Part shown: positions 19,197 through 27,740 of the stretch, piece after piece
How the letters are laid out: every line of letters starts with the position of its first letter
How positions within the stretch are numbered: the first letter of the stretch is position 1
Source of the DNA: Pseudoalteromonas sp. DL-6
GTDB lineage: Bacteria; Pseudomonadota; Gammaproteobacteria; Enterobacterales; Alteromonadaceae
Direction of reading: 5' to 3'
Length of the DNA: 64,000 nt
NCBI RefSeq assembly: GCF_004328665.1
Contig: NZ_CP019770.1
Span: forward strand, 1,612,001-1,676,000
The notes under the pieces: model-generated
Databases searched by the model: none
What the model was told of the DNA's origin: nothing
What the model saw: the letters and a program-made list of their open reading frames with translations, nothing else
Program-made: the position numbers and the translations under genes

Positions 19197-19670
19197 TTAA
19201 ACGTAATTTATTGCTTTAACCATATAAACACAGTTATCTGGTAATGAGCTTTTCTCTTGATTCGCCGCAACTATAAATCCTAGCTTTTTATAAGCCAAAA
19301 CTGCTGCTAGGTTATTTTCATAAACAAACAATGAACTATCAGTAACATTTAAGTTTAATTGCCCATGTTTACATAGTTTTTTAATCAGGGGGGCTGCAAT
19401 TCCCTCCCTCCTGTATATAGGGTTTACTACTAAACGAGCCAAATGGCATTTGTTTTTTCGTTGATAATATTGCCCAAAAGCGAATAATTCGTTTTGTTGT
19501 CCAACCAATACAAAAGAAGCCGAGCCACCAAGGTTTAAGTCCTCAATAAACGTCTTCTCTGTAAATGGATATCTAAAACATGGGCCAGCCCATTGAGTTA
19601 TGTCATGTTGACTGTTAAACCAACTCATTAGCTCGATGATATTCGTATTATCAAGTGGTTGTAATGTCAT
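19197..19670 (-). CDS. GNAT family N-acetyltransferase
   Basis: 157 residues. The acetyl-CoA signature is visible in CHLARLVVNPIYRREGIAAPLIKKL (about residues 75-100), with the terminal VYENNLAAVLAYKKLGF typical of GNATs. The substrate is unknown. It follows the CPXCG gene by 17 bases on the same strand. Confidence 0.83.
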   Translation of the reverse strand: MTLQPLDNTNIIELMSWFNSQHDITQWAGPCFRYPFTEKTFIEDLNLGGSASFVLVGQQNELFAFGQYYQRKNKCHLARLVVNPIYRREGIAAPLIKKLCKHGQLNLNVTDSSLFVYENNLAAVLAYKKLGFIVAANQEKSSLPDNCVYMVKAINYV

Positions 19671-19687
19671 TAAGCTTACTTACTCCT

Positions 19688-19882
19688 TCAAAACGCCTCA
19701 TCTTCACTGTATACATTTACATTAAGTTCGTCGTTATCTTCAAATACGACAAACGAAATAGGCTTACAACACACTTGGCAGTCTTCTATGTATTGCTCAT
19801 CAATATCAGCCACATCAATTAATACTTCTATGGTTTCTCCACAGTAAGGGCAACTAATCGATTGTTCTGTTAACTGGTTCAT
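19688..19882 (-). CDS. CPXCG-motif small cysteine-rich protein
   Basis: 64 residues with a CPYCG pair at the N-terminus and a CQVCC pair near residue 37, the pattern of the CPXCG cysteine-rich family (PF14255), probably a small zinc ribbon. The rest is acidic. Function is unknown. It is probably co-transcribed with the downstream GNAT gene. Confidence 0.85.
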   Translation of the reverse strand: MNQLTEQSISCPYCGETIEVLIDVADIDEQYIEDCQVCCKPISFVVFEDNDELNVNVYSEDEAF

Positions 19883-19977
19883 GATTTTCCCTTTTAAATT
19901 TACACAAGGTTATAATTTCACTTTAGTAAACAACCTTATATAAGACAATGCTGGTAAAGTGACTTAATAATTTAAAT

Positions 19978-20577
19978 TTAAACAGCGTTAGCTAAAATTT
20001 TGTTTAACTTAGATAAATCAATTAGTTTATATTGATCTTGCTGTAAAAAATAATCGCATTGCCAACGCTGAGTGCTTTTTGCTGCGTAACTAAATACACC
20101 TGAACCATTCAGAGCCCTGCTTTCGCTCCATGGTGGAAACACCCTAAAAGCCGTTTTTCCTTTCCGGTTAGTACCTGTAACTATGCCTTTTTTAACTAAC
20201 AACTCAACCGGAAATAAAAATAAACCGCTTTGTATATTTGCTAATTGGTTATTAATAGTGGTTAATCCATCACTTGCAACCGCTACTAATAAATAGTCAA
20301 ACTCGTTGGTAAATGGGATTGGTTTAGAATTACTTCCATCCGCTGGCCGTTTCCACAGTGCTAAAAAAGCGCCAGGTCTATCGGGAGTAACTTTAGCTTT
20401 TCTGTAAATTATTCGCTTATGGTTTATAGTGAATGCAAATCCATGGTACTGAGCATTTTGACTATGAGGTATTAAATCATCAGCGTTTGGAAGTTTATAC
20501 CCTAATGGAGTAAAGTTGTTTTGTAGAACGACTAACAATTCATCATACAAATTATCAGTCGTCATTAAACTTTTCAT
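19978..20577 (-). CDS. MepB family protein
   Basis: About 199 residues resembling MepB: the segment GFAFTINHKRIIYRKAKVTPDRPGAFLALWKRP, then FDYLLVA and VFPPWSESRALN. MepB was named from the staphylococcal mepRAB operon, but its biochemical role is not known, and no MATE pump or MarR regulator lies nearby here. Start choice is uncertain: ATGs at 20577 and 20562 and a TTG at 20610 are in frame. 20577 is preferred for a GGA-containing site upstream. Confidence 0.75.
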   Translation of the reverse strand: MKSLMTTDNLYDELLVVLQNNFTPLGYKLPNADDLIPHSQNAQYHGFAFTINHKRIIYRKAKVTPDRPGAFLALWKRPADGSNSKPIPFTNEFDYLLVAVASDGLTTINNQLANIQSGLFLFPVELLVKKGIVTGTNRKGKTAFRVFPPWSESRALNGSGVFSYAAKSTQRWQCDYFLQQDQYKLIDLSKLNKILANAV

Positions 20578-20701
20578 ATATAGCATCCGTTTTATATAAA
20601 GTAAGTTCAAACCCTTCAGCCATTTTGTAATGAAAGAGTTTTTAAAGTTAGCGGGTCTTACTATACAAGTATTTATACATAACTACAGGTGATAAATTTT
20701 T

Positions 20702-21298
20702 ATGAAACACACTTTAGCGCTAGCATTAACCTCTGTGGGGCTTTTGTTTAGCTCATTAACGTACGCTAAAACTGAACAAGCTATTTTAGCCGGAGGCTGT
20801 TTTTGGTGTATGGAAAGCGATTTTGAAAAACTCGAAGGTGTAACCGATGTGATCTCAGGTTTTACCGGCGGTGAACTTAAAAACCCTACCTACAATGGTA
20901 ATCACCGCGGCCATTACGAAGCCGTTCTAGTTACCTACAACACTGACGTATTAAGCTATCAAGATATTTTAAACCATTACTGGGTTAACATTGACCCTTT
21001 TGACGCCAAAGGCCAGTTTTGTGATAAAGGCCCAAGCTACCGTAGCGCGATTTTTGTTGCTAATGAGCAACAACGACAATTAGCTAAGCAATCTAAACAA
21101 GCTGTAGTTAACGAATTTCCTGATCAAACAGTGGTAACGCCAATTCTCGACGCTAAAACCTTTTACCCGATAAAAGGCGATGAAAGTTATCATCAAGATT
21201 ACTATAAAAATAATCCTATTCGTTATAACACCTATCGCTGGCGCTGTGGTCGCGACAGTCGCCTAGAAGACATTTGGGGCGATAGAGTTACCCATTAA
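20702..21298 (+). CDS. msrA: Peptide-methionine (S)-S-oxide reductase, exported
   Basis: Reduces the S-epimer of methionine sulfoxide in proteins. The 198-residue precursor has a signal peptide (about 1-22, ending SLTYA), so this copy acts in the periplasm, unlike cytosolic MsrA. The catalytic motif GGCFWC gives the nucleophile C33. Substrate residues follow in VTDVISGFTGG and GHYEAVLVTYN. Possible resolving cysteines are in GQFCDKG and WRCGRDS. It ends in a hairpin terminator. No MsrB domain is fused. Confidence 0.92.
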   Translation: MKHTLALALTSVGLLFSSLTYAKTEQAILAGGCFWCMESDFEKLEGVTDVISGFTGGELKNPTYNGNHRGHYEAVLVTYNTDVLSYQDILNHYWVNIDPFDAKGQFCDKGPSYRSAIFVANEQQRQLAKQSKQAVVNEFPDQTVVTPILDAKTFYPIKGDESYHQDYYKNNPIRYNTYRWRCGRDSRLEDIWGDRVTH

Positions 21299-21313
21299 GT
21301 TTATTAAACCAAA

Positions 21314-21336
21314 AAGGCTGCAAAAAATGCAGCCTT
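21314..21336 (+). terminator. Rho-independent terminator after msrA
   Basis: The stem AAGGCTGC/GCAGCCTT with an A-rich 7-base loop. Only a short T run follows, so strength is moderate. Confidence 0.7.
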
Positions 21337-21349
21337 ATTAATATTTAAG

Positions 21350-21517
21350 CTATGATAATTTCTTTTTTACAGGAAACACCTTAAACCAAAATGCCATTTC
21401 AAAAACAAAGCCCGCAATAATAAAAATAAATAAGCCGGTAGTGCTACCGTATGAATAACACGCAATAGCGGCAATAATTAATGCAGCTAAAATCAACCAT
21501 TTTATAAATACATTCAT
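21350..21517 (-). CDS. Small membrane protein
   Basis: 55 residues with two hydrophobic helices and a basic C-terminus (FPVKKKLS). The ATG at 21517 is chosen because an AGGG site lies 8 bases upstream; a longer reading starts at 21559. Family not recognised. Confidence 0.55.
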   Translation of the reverse strand: MNVFIKWLILAALIIAAIACYSYGSTTGLFIFIIAGFVFEMAFWFKVFPVKKKLS

Positions 21518-21562
21518 CTCTAATACCCTATTGGTTAATAATATAATTTGAATTAGCAACTA

Positions 21563-21802
21563 TCAGTTATTTCTTGATTCTTTAATAAAGCGATATCTAA
21601 ATTCAGACAAGTAACCGAGTACCATAACCAACATTGTAGAATTAAAATCACCATTAATAAGAAGCGTCCAAATATACTCTTTAGTATTAAAGCTGATGTA
21701 TACGCTCATTACAAAAGCAACAATGCTACACCCCTTAAATGTCCATGAATATTCACCAAAAAAAGACTCAAACATACTTTTGTCAATAGGTTTATCTTCC
21801 AT
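21563..21802 (-). CDS. Small membrane protein
   Basis: 79 residues with a central hydrophobic segment and a second weaker one. The ATG at 21802 has a clear AGGAG site 5 bases upstream. It is followed on the same strand by another small membrane protein, and the two may be co-transcribed. Family not recognised. Confidence 0.6.
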   Translation of the reverse strand: MEDKPIDKSMFESFFGEYSWTFKGCSIVAFVMSVYISFNTKEYIWTLLINGDFNSTMLVMVLGYLSEFRYRFIKESRNN

Positions 21803-22145
21803 AATAACTCCTTGCATTTACGACGTTTTTTAATAAGTTTGCTTATCGTAATAGCTAGCTTATTGTGTGTCTATTATATCGTTAAAGTTAAATGTTACGG
21901 TTTGTTTCTGCATCGCTTTTATTATCAATAAGGGTTATTTGAAGAACCTTAAGTTACCAGTGTGTCCATACAAGTACATCCTAGCTTAAAACAAGTTACT
22001 AGATGATTTAATTCAAAGGTAAAATTTTTTGTTGCCACAAAAGGGACTAATGAGTACTTTAATTAAATAACTAGTTTTATAACCTAACCTAGTTATTAAG
22101 TACTAAATACAATTTCATACCTTAAATTTATACAGGAGATTTTCC
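21803..22145. other. Intergenic region upstream of the LysR gene
   Basis: About 340 AT-rich bases between divergent genes. No coding frame or convincing operator is seen. The LysR ribosome site AGGAG lies at its right end. Confidence 0.45.
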
Positions 22146-23027
22146 TTGCTTGATATCATCGCGCTTTTTATAAAAGTAAATCATTACAAAACATTTAATG
22201 AAGCGTCAGTAAAGTTAAATATTCCTTTACCCACGTTACAAAGAAAAATAAAAAAACTTGAAGAAGACTTATCGTTAGCGTTGTTTTATCGTGAAAAAGG
22301 AAGGCTGCGATTAACAGAGCCTGGAAAGAGTTTCTATAGCCACTGCCTAGCCCATGTAGAAGGTTTACAAACTACGCTGTGCAATTTTAAGAACTTCAGT
22401 GAAAATAAAGTGAGTAAAATTAAACTAATAGCGCCGCAAAACTTTATAAAGAGTGTGTACTTCTCAGGCGTTATAAATCAATTCACATTACTTTATCCAA
22501 ATATTAAGATTCATATGATGCTATCGGATGAACGCCTTGATTTAAAAGCCACTGAGTTTGATTTAGCCATTAGAATTGGAAAACTAGATAGCTCACAAAA
22601 TATATGTAAAGTTATTAACCAAATGAGTTTTGTTTTAGCTTGTTCATCGAGTTTAATTGAGCAATATGGCATACCAAGTAATTTTGACGATTTAGCTAAA
22701 CTACCCCACATATCGTGCTCGCCATTCGAAAACTGGTCCTTTAAAGCAAATAAAAGTGAACAGGTAATTTTTAAACCTCAAGCCAACTTTATTTCTAACG
22801 ATATAGAAATGTGTGCATTAGCTGCTATTGAAGGAAGAGGTGTTTATTATGGTCCAAAATATTGTTTATTACCGCATATAAAAGACCAAAGCCTAGTAGA
22901 GGTATTAACTCAGTACACACCCATTAAGCGAGATGTAAACCTGATATGGCCTGATAAACTAATTCCAAAAAGTACACGCTACTTAATCGATTTTTTAGAG
23001 CATTCTCTTAAAGGGATCAAAATGTAG
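22146..23027 (+). CDS. LysR family transcriptional regulator
   Basis: 293 residues. The N-terminal winged helix is canonical: ALFIKVNHYKTFNEASVKLNIPLPTLQRKIKKLEEDLSLALFYR (about residues 6-50), followed by a LysR substrate-binding domain starting near residue 90. The start is a TTG with an AGGAG eight bases upstream; no ATG fits the family's usual N-terminus. It lies 185 bases upstream of, and co-oriented with, the aerolysin-like gene. LysR genes more often control a divergent neighbour, so a link to the toxin is only a possibility. Confidence 0.88.
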   Translation: MLDIIALFIKVNHYKTFNEASVKLNIPLPTLQRKIKKLEEDLSLALFYREKGRLRLTEPGKSFYSHCLAHVEGLQTTLCNFKNFSENKVSKIKLIAPQNFIKSVYFSGVINQFTLLYPNIKIHMMLSDERLDLKATEFDLAIRIGKLDSSQNICKVINQMSFVLACSSSLIEQYGIPSNFDDLAKLPHISCSPFENWSFKANKSEQVIFKPQANFISNDIEMCALAAIEGRGVYYGPKYCLLPHIKDQSLVEVLTQYTPIKRDVNLIWPDKLIPKSTRYLIDFLEHSLKGIKM

Positions 23028-23212
23028 ATACCTCATCACTTATACTTTTATTAATTTTTTGTAATGTTTAAGCAACTAATATTTTTGAAAAACCAACTTT
23101 CATTTAAGTCTCTATAAAAAATTAGCTAGTTCTTTAGAATCAAAATCGGTCCAAAATTAGATTATTTAATTAGGGCCTAGTTTAAATATAATTTTTTAAA
23201 GGATGTAACTTA

Positions 23213-24670
23213 ATGAAAAGAATATTACCCCTATTGCTTTTGTCACACACTAGTTTTGTAAGTGCCAACACAACGGCAATTTATCCAGATCAACTTAAAA
23301 ATGAAAGCTTAGGCGCTGGATTATGCTGAGCTGATAATAGATTAATAACAAAGGCCGAAGCGCAAACCTACAGAAACGAGCTTATTAATAAAATGGGTAA
23401 GTGGCAAATAACGGGATTAGCTGATGGTTGGGTTATTATGGGCTCTGGCTACGCAGGTGAAATAAAACAAGGGTCTGCTGCAAATTCTTGGTGCTACCCT
23501 ACCGATCCCATTAATGAAATTCCTACATTAAGTCCAGTAAAAGTATCCCCTGGCAGTCAAAGCCAAATTGAATGGGACTTAGTAAATCAAAAAGAGAGTT
23601 TTATAAAACCCCTTTCATACCTTGCTCACACAATGGGATTTGCGTGGGTTGGTGGAAATCGTTCAAGCTATGTTGGTGATGACATGGAGGTGACCAAAAC
23701 GGGCTCAGGATGGAAAATACAAGGTTACAACGGTGGCAGTTGTGATGGTTATCGATGTGACGAGAAAACAGCGATTACCGTATCTGACTTCGAATATGTG
23801 ATGGATAACGAATCATATAAAATAACAGGTGATATTGTTACTGCTGACAAAGAACTAATTAAAACGTTATCAGTCCCTGCAGTGAATGACACGTCAGCAG
23901 CTCAAATATCTGTCGTTACAATTGAATACGATGCAGCAACCAATTGGTCAAAAACCAATGACTACAGTATTTCAGAATCTGTTACCCTTGAAAACACATG
24001 GAAGTCCCCTTCTGTTACTGGTGGATCAGACACTTCATTATCTGTCACAATCGCAGCGGAGCAAGCTTGGGGAACAAGTAACGGCGGCTCTGAAGCCGAA
24101 CGTGTTGTTGTACAGGCAAGAGCCAATGTACCAGCATACACACAGCTTAATGCAAAGGTCGATTTGTTTAAATCATCAATATCGTATCCTTATGCATTTG
24201 ATGCAGATATTACCTATAACCTATCAATAGATGGCTTTATGCGATGGGGAGGCAATGCTTTATTAACTCACCCAGAAAACAGACCTGATGAAACAGCTAA
24301 TTTTGTAATTGGTCGTTGGGCAGGTCAAGAAAAAAGCATTGAGTATCAATGGGAACACCGCTATATACCAGGTGAGAATAAAAAATGGGATTGGCCTTGG
24401 ATGATACAACAAACAAGCTTATCAACAATGCAATACTATTTAAGTCATGTTTTAAGACCTAAAAAAACAACCCTAACAGGCCACTTTTATGCACAAAGTC
24501 AATTTGCTGGTAGCGTTTATTTTGGTGACGAAACACCACTTCTCACCAACCAAAGAAGTAAGCGAAGCATTTCAACGAGTGAATACTCTAGTGCTGAAAA
24601 GTTAAAAAAAGAGTTTGAAGATGCTGGTTTTAAAAATGTAATTGTTAATATTGAAATGATTGATTTATAA
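23213..24670 (+). pseudogene. Aerolysin-family pore-forming toxin, interrupted by one in-frame TGA
   Basis: Reading from the ATG at 23213 gives 485 codons, close to A. hydrophila proaerolysin (about 493), with one internal stop, TGA at 23327-23329 (codon 39). Before it is a signal peptide (MKRILPLLLLSHTSFVSA) and IYPDQLKNESLGAGLC, matching VYPDQLRLFSLGQGVC of aerolysin. After it the frame stays open with strong identity: WQITGLADGWVIMGSGY, NSWCYPTDP, DGYRC, DAATNWSKTN, LRWGGNA-like MRWGGNA and QSQFAG. Cysteines C38 and C94 are 56 apart, as C19 and C75 in aerolysin. A furin-type site RSKR (448-451) precedes a 34-residue propeptide tail. The ATG at 23393 would lack the signal peptide and part of domain 1, so it is not a credible start. 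Confidence 0.9.
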
Positions 24671-24678
24671 ATCCCCGC

Positions 24679-24705
24679 GGGCTCTCATAATGAGAGCCCT
24701 ATTTT
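24679..24705 (+). terminator. Rho-independent terminator after the aerolysin-like gene
   Basis: GGGCTCTCA/TGAGAGCCC, a 9-bp perfect stem with a TAA loop, followed by TATTTTAT. It begins 8 bases after the toxin stop codon. Confidence 0.85.
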
Positions 24706-24902
24706 ATCAGTTAAAACTAAAAATATAATTATTACCCACCTCTTTTACTGTTCACTTTAATAGAAAACACATTCAGCTAAACCAACTTCGCCTTTAGTTT
24801 ATTTAAAAGTTATGCTTTGATGCACTAATAAAAGGTTTAATCTCTTGAGTCTACTAACTAGATTTCAGTACAACATAATTATAAAAATAATAAGAGAACA
24901 CA

Positions 24903-26096
24903 ATGGCACAAAATACAAACAACAGCGTAGTAATACTCAGTGCGGTTCGTACCGCTATCGGCAGCTTTGGTGGCAGCCTCAAAGATTTTAGCCCAGCTGA
25001 GCTTGGCACTTTGTGCGCAAAAGAAGCCCTAAATCGGTCTAAACTATCTCCTAATCAAGTAGGTTCATGTGTGGTAGGCAAAGTTATTCATAACGGCCCT
25101 AAAGACGCATACCTATCAAGAGTCATTGGTCTCGATGCTGGGTTGCCTATAAGCAGCCACGCTGTAACGCTTAATCGATTATGTGGTTCAGGGCTTGAAG
25201 CAATCATACAAGCGGCACAACAAATTCAATTAGGTGATGTAGATGCAGCCATTGCTGGCGGAGCAGAAAGCATGAGTAGCTCTGCCTATACTCTCGAAAG
25301 TAATCGCTGGGGGCAAAAAATGGGAAATAGTACCATTGTTGATGAGCTCACCACGACCTTACAAGACCCATGGGATAATAACCCGATGGGTATAACTGCT
25401 GAAAACATTGCAGAAAAATATTCAATTAGCCGTCAGCAGCAAGACGAGTACGCAGCAAACAGCCATCACAAAGCAGCAAAAGCCATTGCTGCAGGTCATT
25501 TTAAACAGCAGATTGTGCCCATCGAGATTAAATCACGTAAAGGCACGCACGTTTTTGACACCGACGAACATGTTCGCGCCGATACCACAGACGATAAACT
25601 TGCCACTTTAAAGCCCTACTTTAAAAAAGATGGCACCGTTACCGCAGCAAGCTCATCAGGTATAAACGATGGTGCAGCCATGTTGGTACTTATGTCAGAG
25701 CAAAAAGCAAATGACCAAGGCTTAAAACCGCTCGCTCGTTTAGTGAGTTATGCCAGAGCAGGCGTTGATCCTACTTTAATGGGTATCGGCCCTATTCCTG
25801 CAGTACAACAGGTATTTGAAAAAACCGGCTTAACCATCGACGATATGGATGTGATTGAGTCTAACGAGGCCTTTGCAGTACAAGCACTGTGCGTTGCTAA
25901 CGAATTAAACTTTCCTGCCCATAAGGTAAACCCGAATGGCGGCGCCATTGCCTTAGGCCACCCTGTAGGCGCAACAGGTGCAATTTTATCAACTAAATGC
26001 TTGTACGAACTTAAACGAATTCAAGGTAAATATGGGTTAGTCACAATGTGTATTGGTGGCGGGCAAGGCATTGCAGCCATTTTTGAAGCGCTTTAG
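24903..26096 (+). CDS. Acetyl-CoA C-acetyltransferase (thiolase)
   Basis: A 397-residue thiolase that condenses or cleaves acetoacetyl-CoA and perhaps longer 3-ketoacyl-CoAs. The catalytic residues are the acyl-accepting C94 in NRLCGSG, H353 in GHPVGATG and C383 in CIGGGQG. Length fits the biosynthetic/degradative tetrameric class (AtoB, PhaA, BktB-like). It stands alone between the toxin gene and small membrane protein genes, so neighbours do not tell whether it serves ketone-body, isoleucine or PHB metabolism. Confidence 0.92.
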   Translation: MAQNTNNSVVILSAVRTAIGSFGGSLKDFSPAELGTLCAKEALNRSKLSPNQVGSCVVGKVIHNGPKDAYLSRVIGLDAGLPISSHAVTLNRLCGSGLEAIIQAAQQIQLGDVDAAIAGGAESMSSSAYTLESNRWGQKMGNSTIVDELTTTLQDPWDNNPMGITAENIAEKYSISRQQQDEYAANSHHKAAKAIAAGHFKQQIVPIEIKSRKGTHVFDTDEHVRADTTDDKLATLKPYFKKDGTVTAASSSGINDGAAMLVLMSEQKANDQGLKPLARLVSYARAGVDPTLMGIGPIPAVQQVFEKTGLTIDDMDVIESNEAFAVQALCVANELNFPAHKVNPNGGAIALGHPVGATGAILSTKCLYELKRIQGKYGLVTMCIGGGQGIAAIFEAL

Positions 26097-26269
26097 TTTT
26101 AAGTTTGTAACAGCTGCTTTATATCACATTAGATTTAAACATAAGGGCTCCATTCACTAGGAGAACCAACAGACGCTTTGCTTTTAGAGGAAAAACAGGG
26201 AGCAAAGCGCTGCTACACCTTATTGCTTAACAACAAAAAGCTTGCCTCAAACGTAGGCAAAACTCTCGT

Positions 26270-26578
26270 CTACAAAACGTGTTTTAAAGTTAACTTTCTT
26301 ACGCCTACTAAAACACCACCAAATGAGATTGAAAATAATATCGGTAAAAACAGTAATGTTTCGGTGTTTTCTATATTTATAGCTGGGCTACCAATAACTG
26401 CCAGCGTATTAATTAACAGCAGTATCAAACTTGATTGCAGGTAGCCCTTGTAACCAATAGCCCCTGCGAACAACAGCATAATAAATGAACCTGAAACCGC
26501 AGGCGTAAAAGGCGCCGCGGCGAGTAACATACAAAAAAACGAAAATATAACAGCACATCCAATTATTACTTTAAACAT
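26270..26578 (-). CDS. Small integral membrane protein
   Basis: 102 residues with three to four hydrophobic segments. The ATG at 26578 is supported by a GGAGG site five bases upstream; a longer start at 26590 is less likely. Family not recognised. Confidence 0.6.
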   Translation of the reverse strand: MFKVIIGCAVIFSFFCMLLAAAPFTPAVSGSFIMLLFAGAIGYKGYLQSSLILLLINTLAVIGSPAINIENTETLLFLPILFSISFGGVLVGVRKLTLKHVL

Positions 26579-26700
26579 AACAACCTCCATGATAAATGGC
26601 TTTTAATCCACCAGCTATTTATAACTGTATTACTAAAAATCGTATTCCACTTAACAGGTATCAACTAATTTTTAGTTTATTAATAACCCCAATATAAAAA

Positions 26701-27294
26701 CTACCTATTTCCAAACTGCCGTTCACAAGGCTCGCCATCTTTATCCCCGTCCATTTTGGTATTTGGGCAATGTTGAATAAAAAATAATGCCTCTGCATAC
26801 GAGGTCATTTGGCTACAATGTTGGCGGCCATCACAACGAAATGTTGGTGGTGTTTTATTAAGTGAGCTTGAACTAGCGGGCATAAATGACTCTAAGTTAG
26901 CATTAGTCACTACTGGTGTTTGCTTGGTATTTAAAAAACCGGTTTTATACACACTAAAACCAATACTAAAAATAATACCAAGTGTTATAAGTTTCATTAA
27001 AGGTGAGTTCTTACCTGAGGTTTTACTTATTCTAACCGGCCTTGATGAAGCTTTTATGTGTGGTTGTGCGAGTACGCCCTCAATACGGCAATTTACAGCT
27101 TTAGTTTTACCGTTAGGCTCAGTCGCAACCTCAAAATAGATAATGTCACCCACTTTAGGTTTACGACACATATGTTTTAGCGATGAAATGTGTATAAAGG
27201 TATCGTGTTGTAGTGTGGTTGATTTAATAAAGCCAAAGCCTTTATCGTCATTCCAAGATTTTAATAATCCTTTGTTCATCCTTGAATCATCCAT
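26701..27294 (-). CDS. Cold-shock domain, membrane helix and excalibur domain fusion protein
   Basis: 197 residues in three parts. Residues about 6-65 are a cold-shock domain (GLLKSWNDDKGFGFIKS, then DTFIHISSL), which binds single-stranded nucleic acid. Residues about 98-115 form one membrane helix (LITLGIIFSIGFSVY). Residues about 152-193 form an excalibur calcium-binding domain with the DxDxDG motif DGDKDGEPCE and paired cysteines (CDGRQHC). The order places the RNA-binding part in the cytoplasm and the cysteine/calcium part outside. Similar CSD-excalibur proteins are known in marine gammaproteobacteria, but their role is not. An alternative ATG lies at 27279. Confidence 0.82.
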   Translation of the reverse strand: MDDSRMNKGLLKSWNDDKGFGFIKSTTLQHDTFIHISSLKHMCRKPKVGDIIYFEVATEPNGKTKAVNCRIEGVLAQPHIKASSRPVRISKTSGKNSPLMKLITLGIIFSIGFSVYKTGFLNTKQTPVVTNANLESFMPASSSSLNKTPPTFRCDGRQHCSQMTSYAEALFFIQHCPNTKMDGDKDGEPCERQFGNR

Positions 27295-27388
27295 TTAATA
27301 GCTGTTAATTTTACACCCGTTTTAAAAAAGGTTTAAAACCAAGCAAGCCTTAGTGAGTTAAACTTAGCAATTTTCCCTATTAACTAAC

Positions 27389-27622
27389 TCATTTTGCAAA
27401 AAAGCGTATTTTTGCTTCTTTTAATGTGCTTAAAAATACAGAAAACGCACAAATTCCGCCCCCCATAAACGCAATTTGAAAGCTTGATAGTGACGAGAAA
27501 CTAAATTGCTGAGAATACATGTACTGCCCAAATAACTGTGCAAAGGTAGCCACACCTAAAATAATTAACAATGGGCACACAACTAGCGTAAACCAAAACC
27601 AAATACGTTTAATACCTTTCAT
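27389..27622 (-). CDS. Small membrane protein
   Basis: 77 residues with two membrane helices (about 8-32 and 48-66) and an AAGGA ribosome site. Not recognised. It lies next to the IS110 remnant. Confidence 0.55.
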   Translation of the reverse strand: MKGIKRIWFWFTLVVCPLLIILGVATFAQLFGQYMYSQQFSFSSLSSFQIAFMGGGICAFSVFLSTLKEAKIRFFAK

Positions 27623-27664
27623 AAAAAATCCTTTTATTTTAAATTTAACTTAGAGATTAATTAA

Positions 27665-27706
27665 CTTATAAGCTACCAGCATTTTATTTTTAAAACAGCT
27701 TATAAG
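27665..27706. repeat. Inverted repeat at the left side of the IS110 remnant
   Basis: CTTATAAGCT (27665-27674) and AGCTTATAAG (27697-27706) are exact inverted copies separated by 22 bases. It lies just before the junction where the transposase sequence begins. Confidence 0.5.
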
Positions 27707-27740
27707 ATTGCCGCATGAATTTGATGTCTAAAGTCAAGAT

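Noticed and set aside
23327..23329. TGA of the aerolysin-like gene as a selenocysteine codon
   Set aside because: Homologues have glycine there, not cysteine, and no selenocysteine insertion hairpin was recognised just after it.
23393..24670. The 425-residue frame starting at the ATG at 23393 as a complete gene
   Set aside because: It would lack the signal peptide and about 40 conserved mature residues of aerolysin that lie upstream in the same frame; it is the distal part of one broken gene.
26174..26209. Inverted repeat CGCTTTGCT/AGCAAAGCG after the thiolase gene as a terminator
   Set aside because: The 18-base spacer is long and no T run follows, so a terminator call is not supported.
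26178..26444. Plus-strand 88-residue frame after the thiolase gene
   Set aside because: Mostly antisense to the membrane protein gene 26270-26578, which has the better ribosome site and hydrophobic pattern.
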